Assembly: GCF_013403985.1 (NCBI RefSeq)
Contig: NZ_JABFDF010000001.1
Coordinates: 930,001 to 994,000, forward strand
Reading direction: 5' to 3'
Length of the DNA: 64,000 bases
Source: Winogradskyella ludwigii
Lineage (GTDB): Bacteria > Bacteroidota > Bacteroidia > Flavobacteriales > Flavobacteriaceae
The translations under genes and the position numbers were made by a program. Under the pieces are notes generated by a model. That model did no database searches and had not been told where the DNA came from. It saw only the letters and a list, made by a program, of their open reading frames with translations. This document shows, piece by piece, positions 8,799 to 17,152 of this stretch; position 1 is the first letter of the stretch; every line of letters starts with the position of its first letter.

Positions 8799-9119
8799 AT
8801 GATTATATACAACGTTACTCTTAACATAGATAAAAGCATCCACAATGAATGGCTAGTGTGGATTAAAGAACACATTCCACAAGTTTTAGCAACAGGAAAA
8901 TTTAAAGAAGCCAAGCTTACCAAAGTATTGGTAGAAGATATTGAAACAGATACTTATTCTGTACAATACAGAGCCCATTCTAGAGAAGCTTTAGATTCGT
9001 ATTACGCAGAGCATGCAGAAGAACTAAGACAAGATGGCTTACAACGGTTTTCAGACAAAATGTTAGCCTTTAGAACGGAGTTAGAGATTGTAGACGAGTA
9101 TTCTGTTGATTTTAAATAA
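8799..9119 (+). CDS. DUF4286 family protein
   Basis: A small soluble protein of 106 residues. The opening MIIYNVTLNIDKSIHNEWLV and the later LADxY-like YSVQYRAHSREALDSYYAE block fit the DUF4286 family, a small ferredoxin-like fold found across Bacteroidota. Its function is unknown. No signal peptide or membrane segment is present. The gene commonly sits close to rsmA in this family of bacteria, and here rsmA follows after 134 bp with a promoter of its own. Confidence 0.8.
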   Translation: MIIYNVTLNIDKSIHNEWLVWIKEHIPQVLATGKFKEAKLTKVLVEDIETDTYSVQYRAHSREALDSYYAEHAEELRQDGLQRFSDKMLAFRTELEIVDEYSVDFK

Positions 9120-9212
9120 AAACACCGAGCAAAACAGCAAAATATAGTAATGCTATACGTTGCAACTTTACACCTCTACTATAAAAAACCTCAATTTAGT
9201 TACAACTCTGTG

Positions 9213-9220
9213 TATCTTTG
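9213..9220 (+). promoter_or_regulatory. -7 promoter element of rsmA
   Basis: TATCTTTG, matching TAnnTTTG, 33 bp before the GTG start at 9254. Confidence 0.7.
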
Positions 9221-9253
9221 CGTAACTACTAATTTTAAAACACTCCTATATTC

Positions 9254-10042
9254 GTGGCAAATCAGCATCAAGTAAGAGCAAAAAAACACCTAGGACAACA
9301 TTTCTTAGAAGACGAAACCATTGCCCAAGACATAGCAGATAGCTTATCTTACAAAGGCTACGACGACGTTTTAGAAATTGGCCCAGGAATGGGAGTGCTT
9401 ACCAAGTATCTTCTAAAAAAAGATATTACAACACACGTTATTGAAATAGATACAGAATCTGTAGACTATCTAAAAAACAATTACCTTACTCTTGCTGACC
9501 GAATTATTGAAAAAGATTTTTTAAAATACGACTTAAACCTTGTTTTTAAAGACAAACCTTACGCTATAATAGGTAATTTTCCATACAATATATCGTCTCA
9601 AATTTTATTTAAAACGCTAGAATTAAGACATCAAATTCCAGAATTTTCTGGGATGTTTCAAAAAGAAGTTGCGTTGAGAATTTGTTCAAAAGAAGGTTCT
9701 AAAGTTTATGGTATTTTATCTGTACTTACGCAAGCATTTTACGATGCAGAATACCTTTTTACTGTACCACCAACCGTTTTTAATCCACCACCAAGAGTAG
9801 ATTCTGGAGTTTTGTGTCTTAAACGTAAAGAGAACTTCACATTACCTTGTGATGAAAAACTATTTTTTAGAGTTGTAAAAACAGGCTTTCAACAACGTAG
9901 AAAAACATTAAGAAATAGTTTAAAAACCTTTAATCTATCGGATAACTTAAAAGCAAATACTATATTTGGGCAACGCCCAGAACAATTAAGCGTTTCACAA
10001 TTTATTGAGCTAACGTTGCTAATTCAAAACGATATCAACTAA
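9254..10042 (+). CDS. rsmA: 16S rRNA dimethyladenosine transferase
   Basis: Dimethylates two adjacent adenosines in the 3'-terminal hairpin of 16S rRNA during small-subunit assembly. The 262-residue protein begins with the family signature [11 protein letters not shown], then the SAM-binding [12 protein letters not shown] (residues about 38-49), the acidic residue in HVIEIDTES, and the catalytic NFPYNIS motif near 108. The C-terminal helical domain contains [13 protein letters not shown]. The start is GTG. mgtE follows after only 32 bp. Confidence 0.96.
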   Translation: MANQHQVRAKKHLGQHFLEDETIAQDIADSLSYKGYDDVLEIGPGMGVLTKYLLKKDITTHVIEIDTESVDYLKNNYLTLADRIIEKDFLKYDLNLVFKDKPYAIIGNFPYNISSQILFKTLELRHQIPEFSGMFQKEVALRICSKEGSKVYGILSVLTQAFYDAEYLFTVPPTVFNPPPRVDSGVLCLKRKENFTLPCDEKLFFRVVKTGFQQRRKTLRNSLKTFNLSDNLKANTIFGQRPEQLSVSQFIELTLLIQNDIN

Positions 10043-10052
10043 TTTTTACTGT

Positions 10053-10078
10053 TGTCACACTGAGCACAGTCTAAATGC
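10053..10078 (+). repeat. copy of a dispersed Bacteroidota intergenic repeat, overlapping the mgtE start
   Basis: The segment TGTCACACTGAGCACAGTC followed by TAAATGC closely resembles a very common Bacteroidota intergenic sequence that I recall as TGTCACACTGAGC(G)CAGTC plus GAAGTGC. The match is from memory, not a search. The copy ends inside the mgtE start codon, so the ATG itself falls where the remembered consensus has GTG. Confidence 0.5.
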
Positions 10079-11475
10079 TTTTTAAGCAAAAAAAAAATCT
10101 AGTGGAAGACATTCAAGAAAACATACAATTTCAGCTAACTAATGCGCTTGTAGAAAAGGTAGAAATCCTTGTCGAAGACCAAAACGACAAAGATTTAAAA
10201 ACCTTACTAAATGAGTATCATCATGCAGATATTGCAGAAATTCTTGACGAACTAGATCTCGATGATGCCGTTTACGTCATTAAACTTCTAGATTCTGAAA
10301 CCACCTCAGAAATCCTCATGGAACTTGATGAGGATATTAGAGAAAAAGTACTTAAAAACCTATCCTCAAAAGAAATTGCAGAAGAAGTCGAAGAACTCGA
10401 TACCGATGATGCAGCAGACATGATTTCTGAGCTTCCCGAAGCACGGCAAGCAGAAGTTATTTCTCAAATAGAAGACGAAGAACACCGAGAAGAAATACAA
10501 GAACTTTTAGCTTACGATGAAGACACAGCTGGTGGACTCATGGCTAAAGAGTTAGTTAAGGTTTACGAAACTTGGACCGTTGCAGGCTGCTTACGCAGAA
10601 TTAGAGGTCAAGCAAAAGATGTTACCAGAGTACACTCTGTTTACGTTGTAGATAAGCAAGACAAACTCGTAGGAAGATTATCATTAAAAGACTTAATTAC
10701 TTCAAAAAGCGATCAAAAAATATCTGATATTGTAAAAGAAAATGTGGATTGGGTCCATGTTAACGATGACGTAGAGGATGTTGCAAAAGTGATGGCTAAA
10801 TACGATTTAGAAGCCATTCCTGTGGTTAACGACGATCAAACTTTAGTAGGCAGAATTACCATTGATGATATTATAGATGTTATCCGTGAAGAAGCAGATA
10901 AAGATTACCAAATGGCTGCAGGTATTTCGCAAGGTGTAGAAGCAGATGATAGTATTCTAAAATTAACCAAAGCACGTTTACCATGGTTGTTTATTGGTAT
11001 GTTTGGAGGTTTGGGAGCCGCAAGTATTATTGAACAATTCAATGATAATATGGGCAACTTTATTGTACTGCTTAGTTTTGTTCCCTTAATTCAAGCCACA
11101 GCTGGAAACGTAGGTGTGCAATCCTCTGCAATTGTCGTTCAAGGTATTGCAAATGGCACTATAGATGGCAACATTCTAAAACGCTTATTTAAAGAATTTT
11201 TATTAGGTCTCGTCAATGGAGTGGCCATTTCTTTAGTAGCCATACTTATTACTCATTTTATTTTTGGCACACCATATATTGTATCCATAACTATCAGCAT
11301 AGCCTTAATTGCAGTGATTGTAATGGCCGCAATAATTGGCACTTTTATTCCCATATTTTTAAACAAAAGAGGTATTGATCCTGCCGTTGCCACAGGGCCA
11401 TTTATTACCACAAGTAATGATGTTTTTGGCATATTAATTTACTTCTTAATCGCTAAATTAATTTTAGGAATTTAA
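10075..11475 (+). CDS. mgtE: magnesium transporter MgtE
   Basis: A Mg2+ channel/transporter of 466 residues. Domain order is standard: an acidic N-terminal superhelical domain (residues about 40-145, with the HHADIAEILDELD and ELDTDDAADMISELP repeats), two CBS domains (about 150-275, with the GGLMAKELVKV and DYDLEAIPVV-type blocks) that sense cytoplasmic Mg2+, and five membrane helices at the C terminus (about 300-466) with ATAGNVGVQSSAIVVQGIA lining the pore. The ATG lies at the edge of a dispersed repeat copy (10053-10078). A second dispersed element begins six bases after the stop codon. Confidence 0.95.
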   Translation: MLFKQKKNLVEDIQENIQFQLTNALVEKVEILVEDQNDKDLKTLLNEYHHADIAEILDELDLDDAVYVIKLLDSETTSEILMELDEDIREKVLKNLSSKEIAEEVEELDTDDAADMISELPEARQAEVISQIEDEEHREEIQELLAYDEDTAGGLMAKELVKVYETWTVAGCLRRIRGQAKDVTRVHSVYVVDKQDKLVGRLSLKDLITSKSDQKISDIVKENVDWVHVNDDVEDVAKVMAKYDLEAIPVVNDDQTLVGRITIDDIIDVIREEADKDYQMAAGISQGVEADDSILKLTKARLPWLFIGMFGGLGAASIIEQFNDNMGNFIVLLSFVPLIQATAGNVGVQSSAIVVQGIANGTIDGNILKRLFKEFLLGLVNGVAISLVAILITHFIFGTPYIVSITISIALIAVIVMAAIIGTFIPIFLNKRGIDPAVATGPFITTSNDVFGILIYFLIAKLILGI

Positions 11476-11481
11476 TTTTTT

Positions 11482-11562
11482 GGGCGTTACCACAAGGGTC
11501 GCGTTTTCCGTTACAATCTTTTGTAAAAAAACAAAAGGATTTCCGCTGCAACCGCTAACGCA
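11482..11562 (+). repeat. dispersed palindromic element, copy 1, directly after mgtE stop
   Basis: Bounded by GCGTTA at 11484-11489 and its complement TAACGC at 11556-11561. Inside, ATCTTTTG (11516-11523) and CAAAAGGAT (11532-11540) pair across an A-rich loop. A related copy lies at 36864-36991, also directly after a stop codon and in the same orientation. Confidence 0.65.
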
Positions 11563-11797
11563 GTCACCTCTAACTTCATTGCAATAAAGCTAAAGACAAA
11601 ACTTCTTATTTGTCTTGCTTAACTTGTTTCAGTATCTGATAATACTTAACTTTACTTCAATATTTCATGAAATCTAATAGAATTTAAAAAGTGATACACG
11701 CATCCTTTTTTTACTTTAGAAATTGCAGACACTAATTTTTCATAAAAACTAGTCGATCTAAAACTCACAAAAAACACCTGCTTTAGCAGACATTGTT
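11563..11797. other. remainder of the gap between mgtE and the dehydrogenase gene
   Basis: Nothing coding seen. There is a small hairpin with arms AAGACAAA (11593-11600) and TTTGTCTT (11609-11616), not followed by a T run. No clear TAnnTTTG element precedes the next gene. Confidence 0.5.
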
Positions 11798-12781
11798 ATG
11801 AAAATACTACACTTAGACCAAAACCATCCATTACTCTTACAGCAACTTAACGATTTAGGCTATACAAATCACACAGATTTCACATCTTCAAAATCAGAAG
11901 TAGAAGCTAAAATTGCAGATTATGATGGTTTCATAATCCGAAGTCGTTTCACCATTGACAAACAATTTTTAGACGCAGCCAAAAACTTAAAATTTATAGG
12001 TAGAGTTGGTGCAGGATTAGAAAACATTGATTGCGACTATGCGACAGAAAAAGGCATTTACCTCATTTCTGCGCCAGAAGGTAACAGAAATGCGGTTGGC
12101 GAACATGCTCTAGGTATGCTACTTTCGCTTTTTAATAAATTGAATAAAGCAGACAAAGAAGTAAGACAAGGTAAATGGTTACGCGAGGAAAACCGCGGAT
12201 TAGAGTTAGATGGAAAAACAGTTGGCCTTATTGGTTATGGTAATATGGGAAAAGCATTTGCTAAAAAACTAAGAGGTTTTGATGTCGAAGTTTTATGTTA
12301 TGATATTAAACCAAATGTTGCAGACGGAAACGCAAAACAAGTTTCGTTAGAAGAGCTACAAACCAAAGCAGATGTCTTAAGTCTTCATATTCCACAAACT
12401 GATTTAACTTTAAATATGGTGGATTCTGCATTTATAAATGGATTCAAAAAACCATTTTGGCTCATTAACACGGCTCGTGGGAAAAGTGTTGTTACAAAAG
12501 ATTTAGTTGAAGCTTTAGAAGCTAAGAAAATTCTAGGAGCTGGATTAGATGTTTTAGAATATGAAAAGGCCTCTTTTGAAAACTTATTCAAACCTTCAAA
12601 TGATAACGACCATAACGCACTTAAAGAAGTAGAAGTATCAGATAATATGCCAGAAGCATTTCAATATTTAATTAATTCAGAACACGTTTTACTCTCACCA
12701 CATGTTGCAGGTTGGACTATTGAAAGTAACATAAAACTGTCACAAACCATTGTAGATAAAGTAAAAGCTAAATTTTGCTAA
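11798..12781 (+). CDS. D-2-hydroxyacid dehydrogenase, 3-phosphoglycerate dehydrogenase-like
   Basis: A 327-residue NAD-dependent dehydrogenase. The nucleotide-binding Rossmann motif is VGLIGYGNMGKAFAKKL near residue 145. The catalytic trio is visible: Arg in NTARGKSVV, Glu in GLDVLEYE and His in LLSPHVAGWT. It lacks the C-terminal ACT/regulatory domain of long SerA proteins, so it is either a short-form phosphoglycerate dehydrogenase of serine synthesis or a related 2-hydroxyacid dehydrogenase. Neighbouring genes do not decide the substrate. The short DUF1801 gene follows after 28 bp. Confidence 0.88.
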   Translation: MKILHLDQNHPLLLQQLNDLGYTNHTDFTSSKSEVEAKIADYDGFIIRSRFTIDKQFLDAAKNLKFIGRVGAGLENIDCDYATEKGIYLISAPEGNRNAVGEHALGMLLSLFNKLNKADKEVRQGKWLREENRGLELDGKTVGLIGYGNMGKAFAKKLRGFDVEVLCYDIKPNVADGNAKQVSLEELQTKADVLSLHIPQTDLTLNMVDSAFINGFKKPFWLINTARGKSVVTKDLVEALEAKKILGAGLDVLEYEKASFENLFKPSNDNDHNALKEVEVSDNMPEAFQYLINSEHVLLSPHVAGWTIESNIKLSQTIVDKVKAKFC

Positions 12782-12809
12782 CTTACAGTTTTATTAAAAG
12801 ACCTTAATT

Positions 12810-13265
12810 ATGACATCTCAAGCCACATCACCTGAAGACTATATTGCACAACTTCCTGAAGATAGAAAAGCTGCAATTACAAAATTAAATAATCTTATAA
12901 TAAAACATATGCCTAAAGGTTTAGAGACAGGAATGGCATATGGAATGCTGGCTTACTATGTACCAAAGTCTATTTACCCAGATGGCTACCATTGTAAACC
13001 GTTTCCGCCGTTACCATTTATAAATTTAGCCTCTCAAAAAAACTTTATTGCACTTTACCATTCTGGTATGTATGCAAAAAAAGAATTGTACGATTGGTTT
13101 GTAGCAGAATACCCAAAGCATTGCAAATACAAATTAGATATAGGAAAGAGCTGTATTCGGTTTAAAAAAATGGATGATATTCCTTATAATTTAATTGAGC
13201 AGTTATTAGGAAAAATGACCGTAAATGAATGGGTTGATATTTATGAAAAAACGATAAAAAAGTAA
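12810..13265 (+). CDS. DUF1801 domain-containing protein
   Basis: A 151-residue soluble protein of the DUF1801/YdhG-like family: it opens with SPEDYIAQLPEDRKAAITKL, has the central FINLASQKNFIALYHSGMY block typical of the family, and ends with a conserved IGKSCIRFKKMDDIP segment. These proteins resemble frataxin-like folds and have no established biochemical role. It is cotranscribed in all likelihood with the upstream dehydrogenase and the downstream VOC protein, which are 28 and 51 bp away. Confidence 0.8.
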   Translation: MTSQATSPEDYIAQLPEDRKAAITKLNNLIIKHMPKGLETGMAYGMLAYYVPKSIYPDGYHCKPFPPLPFINLASQKNFIALYHSGMYAKKELYDWFVAEYPKHCKYKLDIGKSCIRFKKMDDIPYNLIEQLLGKMTVNEWVDIYEKTIKK

Positions 13266-13293
13266 ACTAACAATTCAGGGTTTAGTTATTAAG

Positions 13294-13314
13294 ATCCTGA
13301 ACTAAATTCAGGAT
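13294..13314 (+). repeat. perfect hairpin abutting a start codon
   Basis: ATCCTGAA (13294-13301) and TTCAGGAT (13307-13314) form a perfect 8-bp stem with a 5-base loop, ending two bases before the ATG of the VOC gene. A further TTCAGG lies about 25 bp upstream and could compete for pairing. The sequence resembles short palindromes scattered in flavobacterial genomes. Confidence 0.55.
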
Positions 13315-13316
13315 AA

Positions 13317-13703
13317 ATGAAAAAAAGAGTTACAGGTATTGGAGGATTATTCTTTAAAACAAAAGATCCTAAAGCTGCAAAAGATTGGTACAGTAAACAC
13401 CTTGGTTTTAATACAGACGATTATGGTTCTACGTTTTGGTGGAAAGATAAAGAAGGAAAAGATTGCTCTACACAATGGAGTCCGTTTGCAGAAGATAGTA
13501 AACACTTTGAGCCTTCAAAAAAAGAGTTTATGTTTAATTATCGCGTCGAAGATTTAGAGACACTTTTAAAGGTTTTAAAGGATGAAGGTGTAACTATTGT
13601 AGGCGACATAGAGACTTACGATTACGGAAAATTTGCTTGGATTCTAGACAATGAAAACAACAAAATTGAATTATGGGAACCTATAGATGCCGCATTTCAA
13701 TAA
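13317..13703 (+). CDS. VOC family (glyoxalase-like) protein
   Basis: A 128-residue single-fold member of the vicinal oxygen chelate superfamily, with the paired beta-alpha-beta-beta-beta modules expected: GIGGLFFKTKDPKAAKDWYSKHLGF at the start and the IVGDIETYDYGKFAWILDNENNKIELWEP block at the end, where the terminal Glu is the usual metal ligand. Function ranges from glyoxalase to antibiotic resistance in this superfamily and cannot be fixed here. Its start codon lies two bases after a hairpin that could occlude ribosome binding. Confidence 0.82.
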   Translation: MKKRVTGIGGLFFKTKDPKAAKDWYSKHLGFNTDDYGSTFWWKDKEGKDCSTQWSPFAEDSKHFEPSKKEFMFNYRVEDLETLLKVLKDEGVTIVGDIETYDYGKFAWILDNENNKIELWEPIDAAFQ

Positions 13704-13776
13704 TGGTATGTGTTTTTTTACTAATTTTATAGCTTCAACTTATTATTAATATTACTAACCAAAAAATAAAAGTACA

Positions 13777-14244
13777 ATGTCAGATGATAATAAAAATTTA
13801 GGAGATGATCTTAACGATATGCTAGATGATGCTAAAGATGGAGCAAAAAAAGCAGGCGATAAAATAAGTCAAAAAGCTAGCGAAATTTCAGAAGAGGCTA
13901 AAGAAATAGGACGTGAAGCCAAAGAATCTGCTAAAGAATTTTCAGATAGTGCCAAAGAAGCGTTTGATAAAGGTGCTGGTGACAACAAAAAAGTGTTAGT
14001 AGGAATATTAGCTATTATTTTAGGTGGCTTAGGTGTACATAAATTTATTTTAGGCTACAATAAAGAAGGTGGTATTTTATTAGGTATTTGGTTGCTAGGA
14101 GCTATCTTATCTTGTGTAGGTATTGGTCTTTTAATCATTTGGATTCCTGGAATTATTGGTCTTATTGAAGGTATTATATACCTCACAAAATCTGATGAAG
14201 AATTTTACAACACGTACCAAGTTGGTAAAAAACCTTGGTTCTAA
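13777..14244 (+). CDS. TM2 domain membrane protein with a helical charged N terminus
   Basis: A 155-residue protein in two parts. Residues 1-70 are a highly charged amphipathic helix (repeats of the type AKEIGREAKESAKEFSDSAKE) resembling late-embryogenesis or YtxH-like sequences. Residues 75-145 form a TM2 domain: a short helix, a turn (GLGVHKFILGYNKEGG) and a second helix, ending in a soluble tail. TM2 proteins are small two-helix membrane proteins of unclear role. The gene is followed by a strong bidirectional terminator. Confidence 0.82.
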   Translation: MSDDNKNLGDDLNDMLDDAKDGAKKAGDKISQKASEISEEAKEIGREAKESAKEFSDSAKEAFDKGAGDNKKVLVGILAIILGGLGVHKFILGYNKEGGILLGIWLLGAILSCVGIGLLIIWIPGIIGLIEGIIYLTKSDEEFYNTYQVGKKPWF

Positions 14245-14260
14245 GATATTAAATTATTAG

Positions 14261-14300
14261 AAATAAAAAACCCAGAATTAGCGTTCTGGGTTTTTTATTT
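14261..14300. terminator. bidirectional terminator between convergent genes
   Basis: A perfect 17-bp stem: arms 14261-14277 and 14284-14300, core CCCAGAA / TTCTGGG, 6-base loop, flanked by A and T tracts so it works on both strands. The minus-strand stop codon at 14295-14297 is inside the right arm. Confidence 0.92.
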
Positions 14301-15314
14301 ATTCTTTTTTAAGCGATAATCTAAAGGCAAAGTATCTCCAACGCGCTGATCTCCCATATCACCAATAAAATAGACTCCTGTAATAGGTGCGTAATTCCCA
14401 AAAGTATCTACAAAAAAATCGTTCATTTCTAATTGTAATTCTGTCTGTAATTCTTTGTTGTATAAAATAGAAACTTTCTCTTTTAAAGTCACCTTTTTAA
14501 AATCTGAATTATCAAGATCTTCTACCTTAAAATAATTCCATTCTTCTACTACAAAGCCATCATAAAAAATCCTATAATCTTCATCTCTAAGATTTTTATT
14601 AAAAAGCGAACGCATAAAATGTTGCACAGAGCCTTTGTATGTTAATTCTCTATTTTTAGTTGTTTTATTTTTATGAACTTTTTCTAAATCTTTATAAAAC
14701 GTGGTTCCTAAATACATAACTGAGTTTATAGTAAAGCTATAAGTTTTGATATTTATATATCTAAAATTGATTTCAAAATCTTTTAAATCATATAAAATTT
14801 CGTATTGCAATGCCTTATTTATAATCTTAAGTGGCACTTTAGAACTGGCATACAAGGCTTTATTATATTGGTCATATTTCAATATTAAATCTTCTTCATT
14901 CTCAATTTTACAAGATCTTCCAAACTTAGAGGTTCCCAAGAATTCTTTTCTAAATAATCGTAATTTTTGTCGTCTGGTTAAGCCATCATCATACGTAATA
15001 TAAACTTCGTCTAAAGCCGCATCAGCTTCAACAAGTTCTATTACAATATTGTTTTGGTTTCTATAATCAGAAACGAAGGCTTTCTCATAACCTAGGTAAG
15101 AAATAACTAACGTCGATTGAACTCCGTCTGTAAATGAAATAGAAAATTCACCATTGTTATTTGTAGTGGTGCCAATGGTTGTGTTATCAAAATAAACTGC
15201 AACCGTTTCTATGGGTTGTTGGGTTATTTTATCTACAACTCGTCCTGTAAAAGTTTGCGAAACACAGAACAAAGGCAGAAGAAGTAAAATTATACTCGTC
15301 TTATTTATCATCAT
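14295..15314 (-). CDS. exported protein with a CarboxypepD_reg-like domain
   Basis: A 339-residue protein with a signal peptide (residues 1-20, ending CVSQ) followed by a carboxypeptidase regulatory-like beta-sandwich, FTGRVVDKITQQPIETVAVY through about residue 95, as found at the N terminus of many Bacteroidota outer-membrane proteins. Here the domain is followed by a soluble region of about 220 residues and not a TonB-dependent barrel. Such stand-alone proteins are common and uncharacterised. It is the last gene of a minus-strand operon, and its start overlaps the end of the acyltransferase gene by 14 bp (a tandem ATGATG gives a second possible start). Confidence 0.78.
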   Translation of the reverse strand: MMINKTSIILLLLPLFCVSQTFTGRVVDKITQQPIETVAVYFDNTTIGTTTNNNGEFSISFTDGVQSTLVISYLGYEKAFVSDYRNQNNIVIELVEADAALDEVYITYDDGLTRRQKLRLFRKEFLGTSKFGRSCKIENEEDLILKYDQYNKALYASSKVPLKIINKALQYEILYDLKDFEINFRYINIKTYSFTINSVMYLGTTFYKDLEKVHKNKTTKNRELTYKGSVQHFMRSLFNKNLRDEDYRIFYDGFVVEEWNYFKVEDLDNSDFKKVTLKEKVSILYNKELQTELQLEMNDFFVDTFGNYAPITGVYFIGDMGDQRVGDTLPLDYRLKKNK

Positions 15315-17133
15315 GGTTATCCATGAATTTTCGCTCTAATTCTGCTTGAAATTCTTCCATAACAGGTCTAACCGTACTTTCTGGTAAATCCGCGATTTTT
15401 ATATACATTAAACCATCAACGGCATTATTAAATAATGGATCGACGTTAAATGCTACAAGTCTGGCATTTTGCTTAATATACTTTTTTAGTAAAACAGGAA
15501 GACGTAAAGCTCCGGGTTCTACTTCATCTATAATCTTGTCAAATTTATTTAAATCGGCTTCAGTAGCATCAAACACAAAGTCTTTATCTGCATCCTGTAG
15601 TTTTACCTTAAATTCTTTTTTAGGATGAACATATTGTGCCACGTATGGATCGTAATAATGTGATTTCATAAACTCAATCATCAAACTTTTAGAGAAGTTA
15701 GAAAACTGATTACTTATACTTACACCTCCAATTAAATATTTATGCTCCGGAAAACGTAATGTGGTATGCACAATACCTTTCCAAAGTAAAAACAATGGCA
15801 TAGGTTTTTGTTGGTATTCTTTAATGATAAACGCACGACCCATTTCTATAGATTGGCTCATCATTTTATACAGTTCAGGCTCAAAACGAAATAAATCTTG
15901 CAAATAAAATCCGTCTATACCATAGCGCTCAAAAATCTGAGAACCAATACCCATTCTGTACGCGCCTGCCATGACTTTTTTCTCATTATCCCATAAGAAC
16001 ATGTGGTGGTAATACGTATCAAACGTATCTAAGTCAATAGCTTCATTGGTACCTTCTCCTATTTCTCTGAAGGTAATCTCTCTAAGCCTTCCTATTTCTC
16101 TTAATAAATTAGGAATCTCTTTTGCTGAAGCTAAAAATACTTCATAATTTTTACTTTCTAAAAGCCTACTATCACCTTCTCTAAGCTTATCTACCTCTGC
16201 AATCATAACCTCTGGAGCGATTGGAGTTACAATTCGTTTTGGTGGTTTTGGTGGTTTTAATTGTGATTGTAAATTATCTAAAATCTTAGGTTTATCTTCA
16301 AACGTTTTAGATAACATATAGGTTTTTCGTCTTAAAAAATCTGTAAATTCAGAAAGACTTTGGTGTTCTTTTTGATCCTTAACCGAAATTGGTTTACCGA
16401 CTCTCACTTTAATAACACGACGTTTTTGCGATAATACTTCTGACGGTAATTTTGCCGTTCTTAGCGTATCACTTAACTTAGAAAGTCTGTAAAATAAACG
16501 ACTATTTTTTGCATGAAAATAAATAGGAACTACAGGAACTTGTGCTTTCTGTATCAGTTTCATCGCTGATGCTTCCCATTCTTTATCTACCACTAATTTC
16601 CCATCTCTATACGTAGACACTTCACCTGCAGGAAAAACACCTAACGGATGACCTGCTCTTAAATGTAAAATTGCATTTTTAAATCCAGCGATACTACTTT
16701 TAACATCCTTACGATCTTCAAAAGGGTTAACAGGCATTATGTATGGCTTTAACGGCTCTATACGATGAAGCAGAAAATTCGCAATGATTTTAAAATCACT
16801 ACGTTGTTCTACCATTAATTTCAATAATAAAATACCATCAATTCCACCTAATGGATGGTTAGAAATGGTAATATAAGGTCCCTCTTTAGGGAGACGTTTC
16901 ATGTCTTCTTCAGGTATTTCAAATTTAATCTGAAATTCATCTAAAATGGCATCAAGAAAATCAACATCACTAAGATGCTTATTACGCAAGTAAAATTTAT
17001 TGATGGTAGAGATTTTAAGAACCTTCATCAAAATCCAACCAAAAAACGTACCTAAGAAACCATACTTATCAGCATGGATTGCCTTAGCAACTTCCTTTGG
17101 GGTTACTAAACCTGTATCAGACGATTTCCTCAT
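15301..17133 (-). CDS. olsF: OlsF-like bifunctional aminolipid acyltransferase
   Basis: A 610-residue fusion. Residues about 80-270 form a PlsC/OlsA-like O-acyltransferase with the motif ISNHPLGGIDGILL, a VFPAGEVSTYRDG block and VPVVPIYFHAKNSRLFY. Residues about 330-520 form an OlsB-like N-acyltransferase of the GNAT/hemolysin type with LREIGRLREITFREIGEGTN. This is the architecture of OlsF, reported to make ornithine lipids in one polypeptide in Flavobacterium and Serratia; related Bacteroides proteins make glycine lipids. The acceptor amino acid cannot be read from sequence. It lies 19 bp after aspartate kinase in the same operon. Confidence 0.8.
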   Translation of the reverse strand: MRKSSDTGLVTPKEVAKAIHADKYGFLGTFFGWILMKVLKISTINKFYLRNKHLSDVDFLDAILDEFQIKFEIPEEDMKRLPKEGPYITISNHPLGGIDGILLLKLMVEQRSDFKIIANFLLHRIEPLKPYIMPVNPFEDRKDVKSSIAGFKNAILHLRAGHPLGVFPAGEVSTYRDGKLVVDKEWEASAMKLIQKAQVPVVPIYFHAKNSRLFYRLSKLSDTLRTAKLPSEVLSQKRRVIKVRVGKPISVKDQKEHQSLSEFTDFLRRKTYMLSKTFEDKPKILDNLQSQLKPPKPPKRIVTPIAPEVMIAEVDKLREGDSRLLESKNYEVFLASAKEIPNLLREIGRLREITFREIGEGTNEAIDLDTFDTYYHHMFLWDNEKKVMAGAYRMGIGSQIFERYGIDGFYLQDLFRFEPELYKMMSQSIEMGRAFIIKEYQQKPMPLFLLWKGIVHTTLRFPEHKYLIGGVSISNQFSNFSKSLMIEFMKSHYYDPYVAQYVHPKKEFKVKLQDADKDFVFDATEADLNKFDKIIDEVEPGALRLPVLLKKYIKQNARLVAFNVDPLFNNAVDGLMYIKIADLPESTVRPVMEEFQAELERKFMDNHDDK

Positions 17134-17152
17134 AAAGCAAATGTAGTAAAGT

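Noticed and set aside
10053-10078. Riboswitch for mgtE
   Set aside because: Only 32 bp separate rsmA from mgtE, too short for an M-box, and the sequence fits a dispersed repeat.
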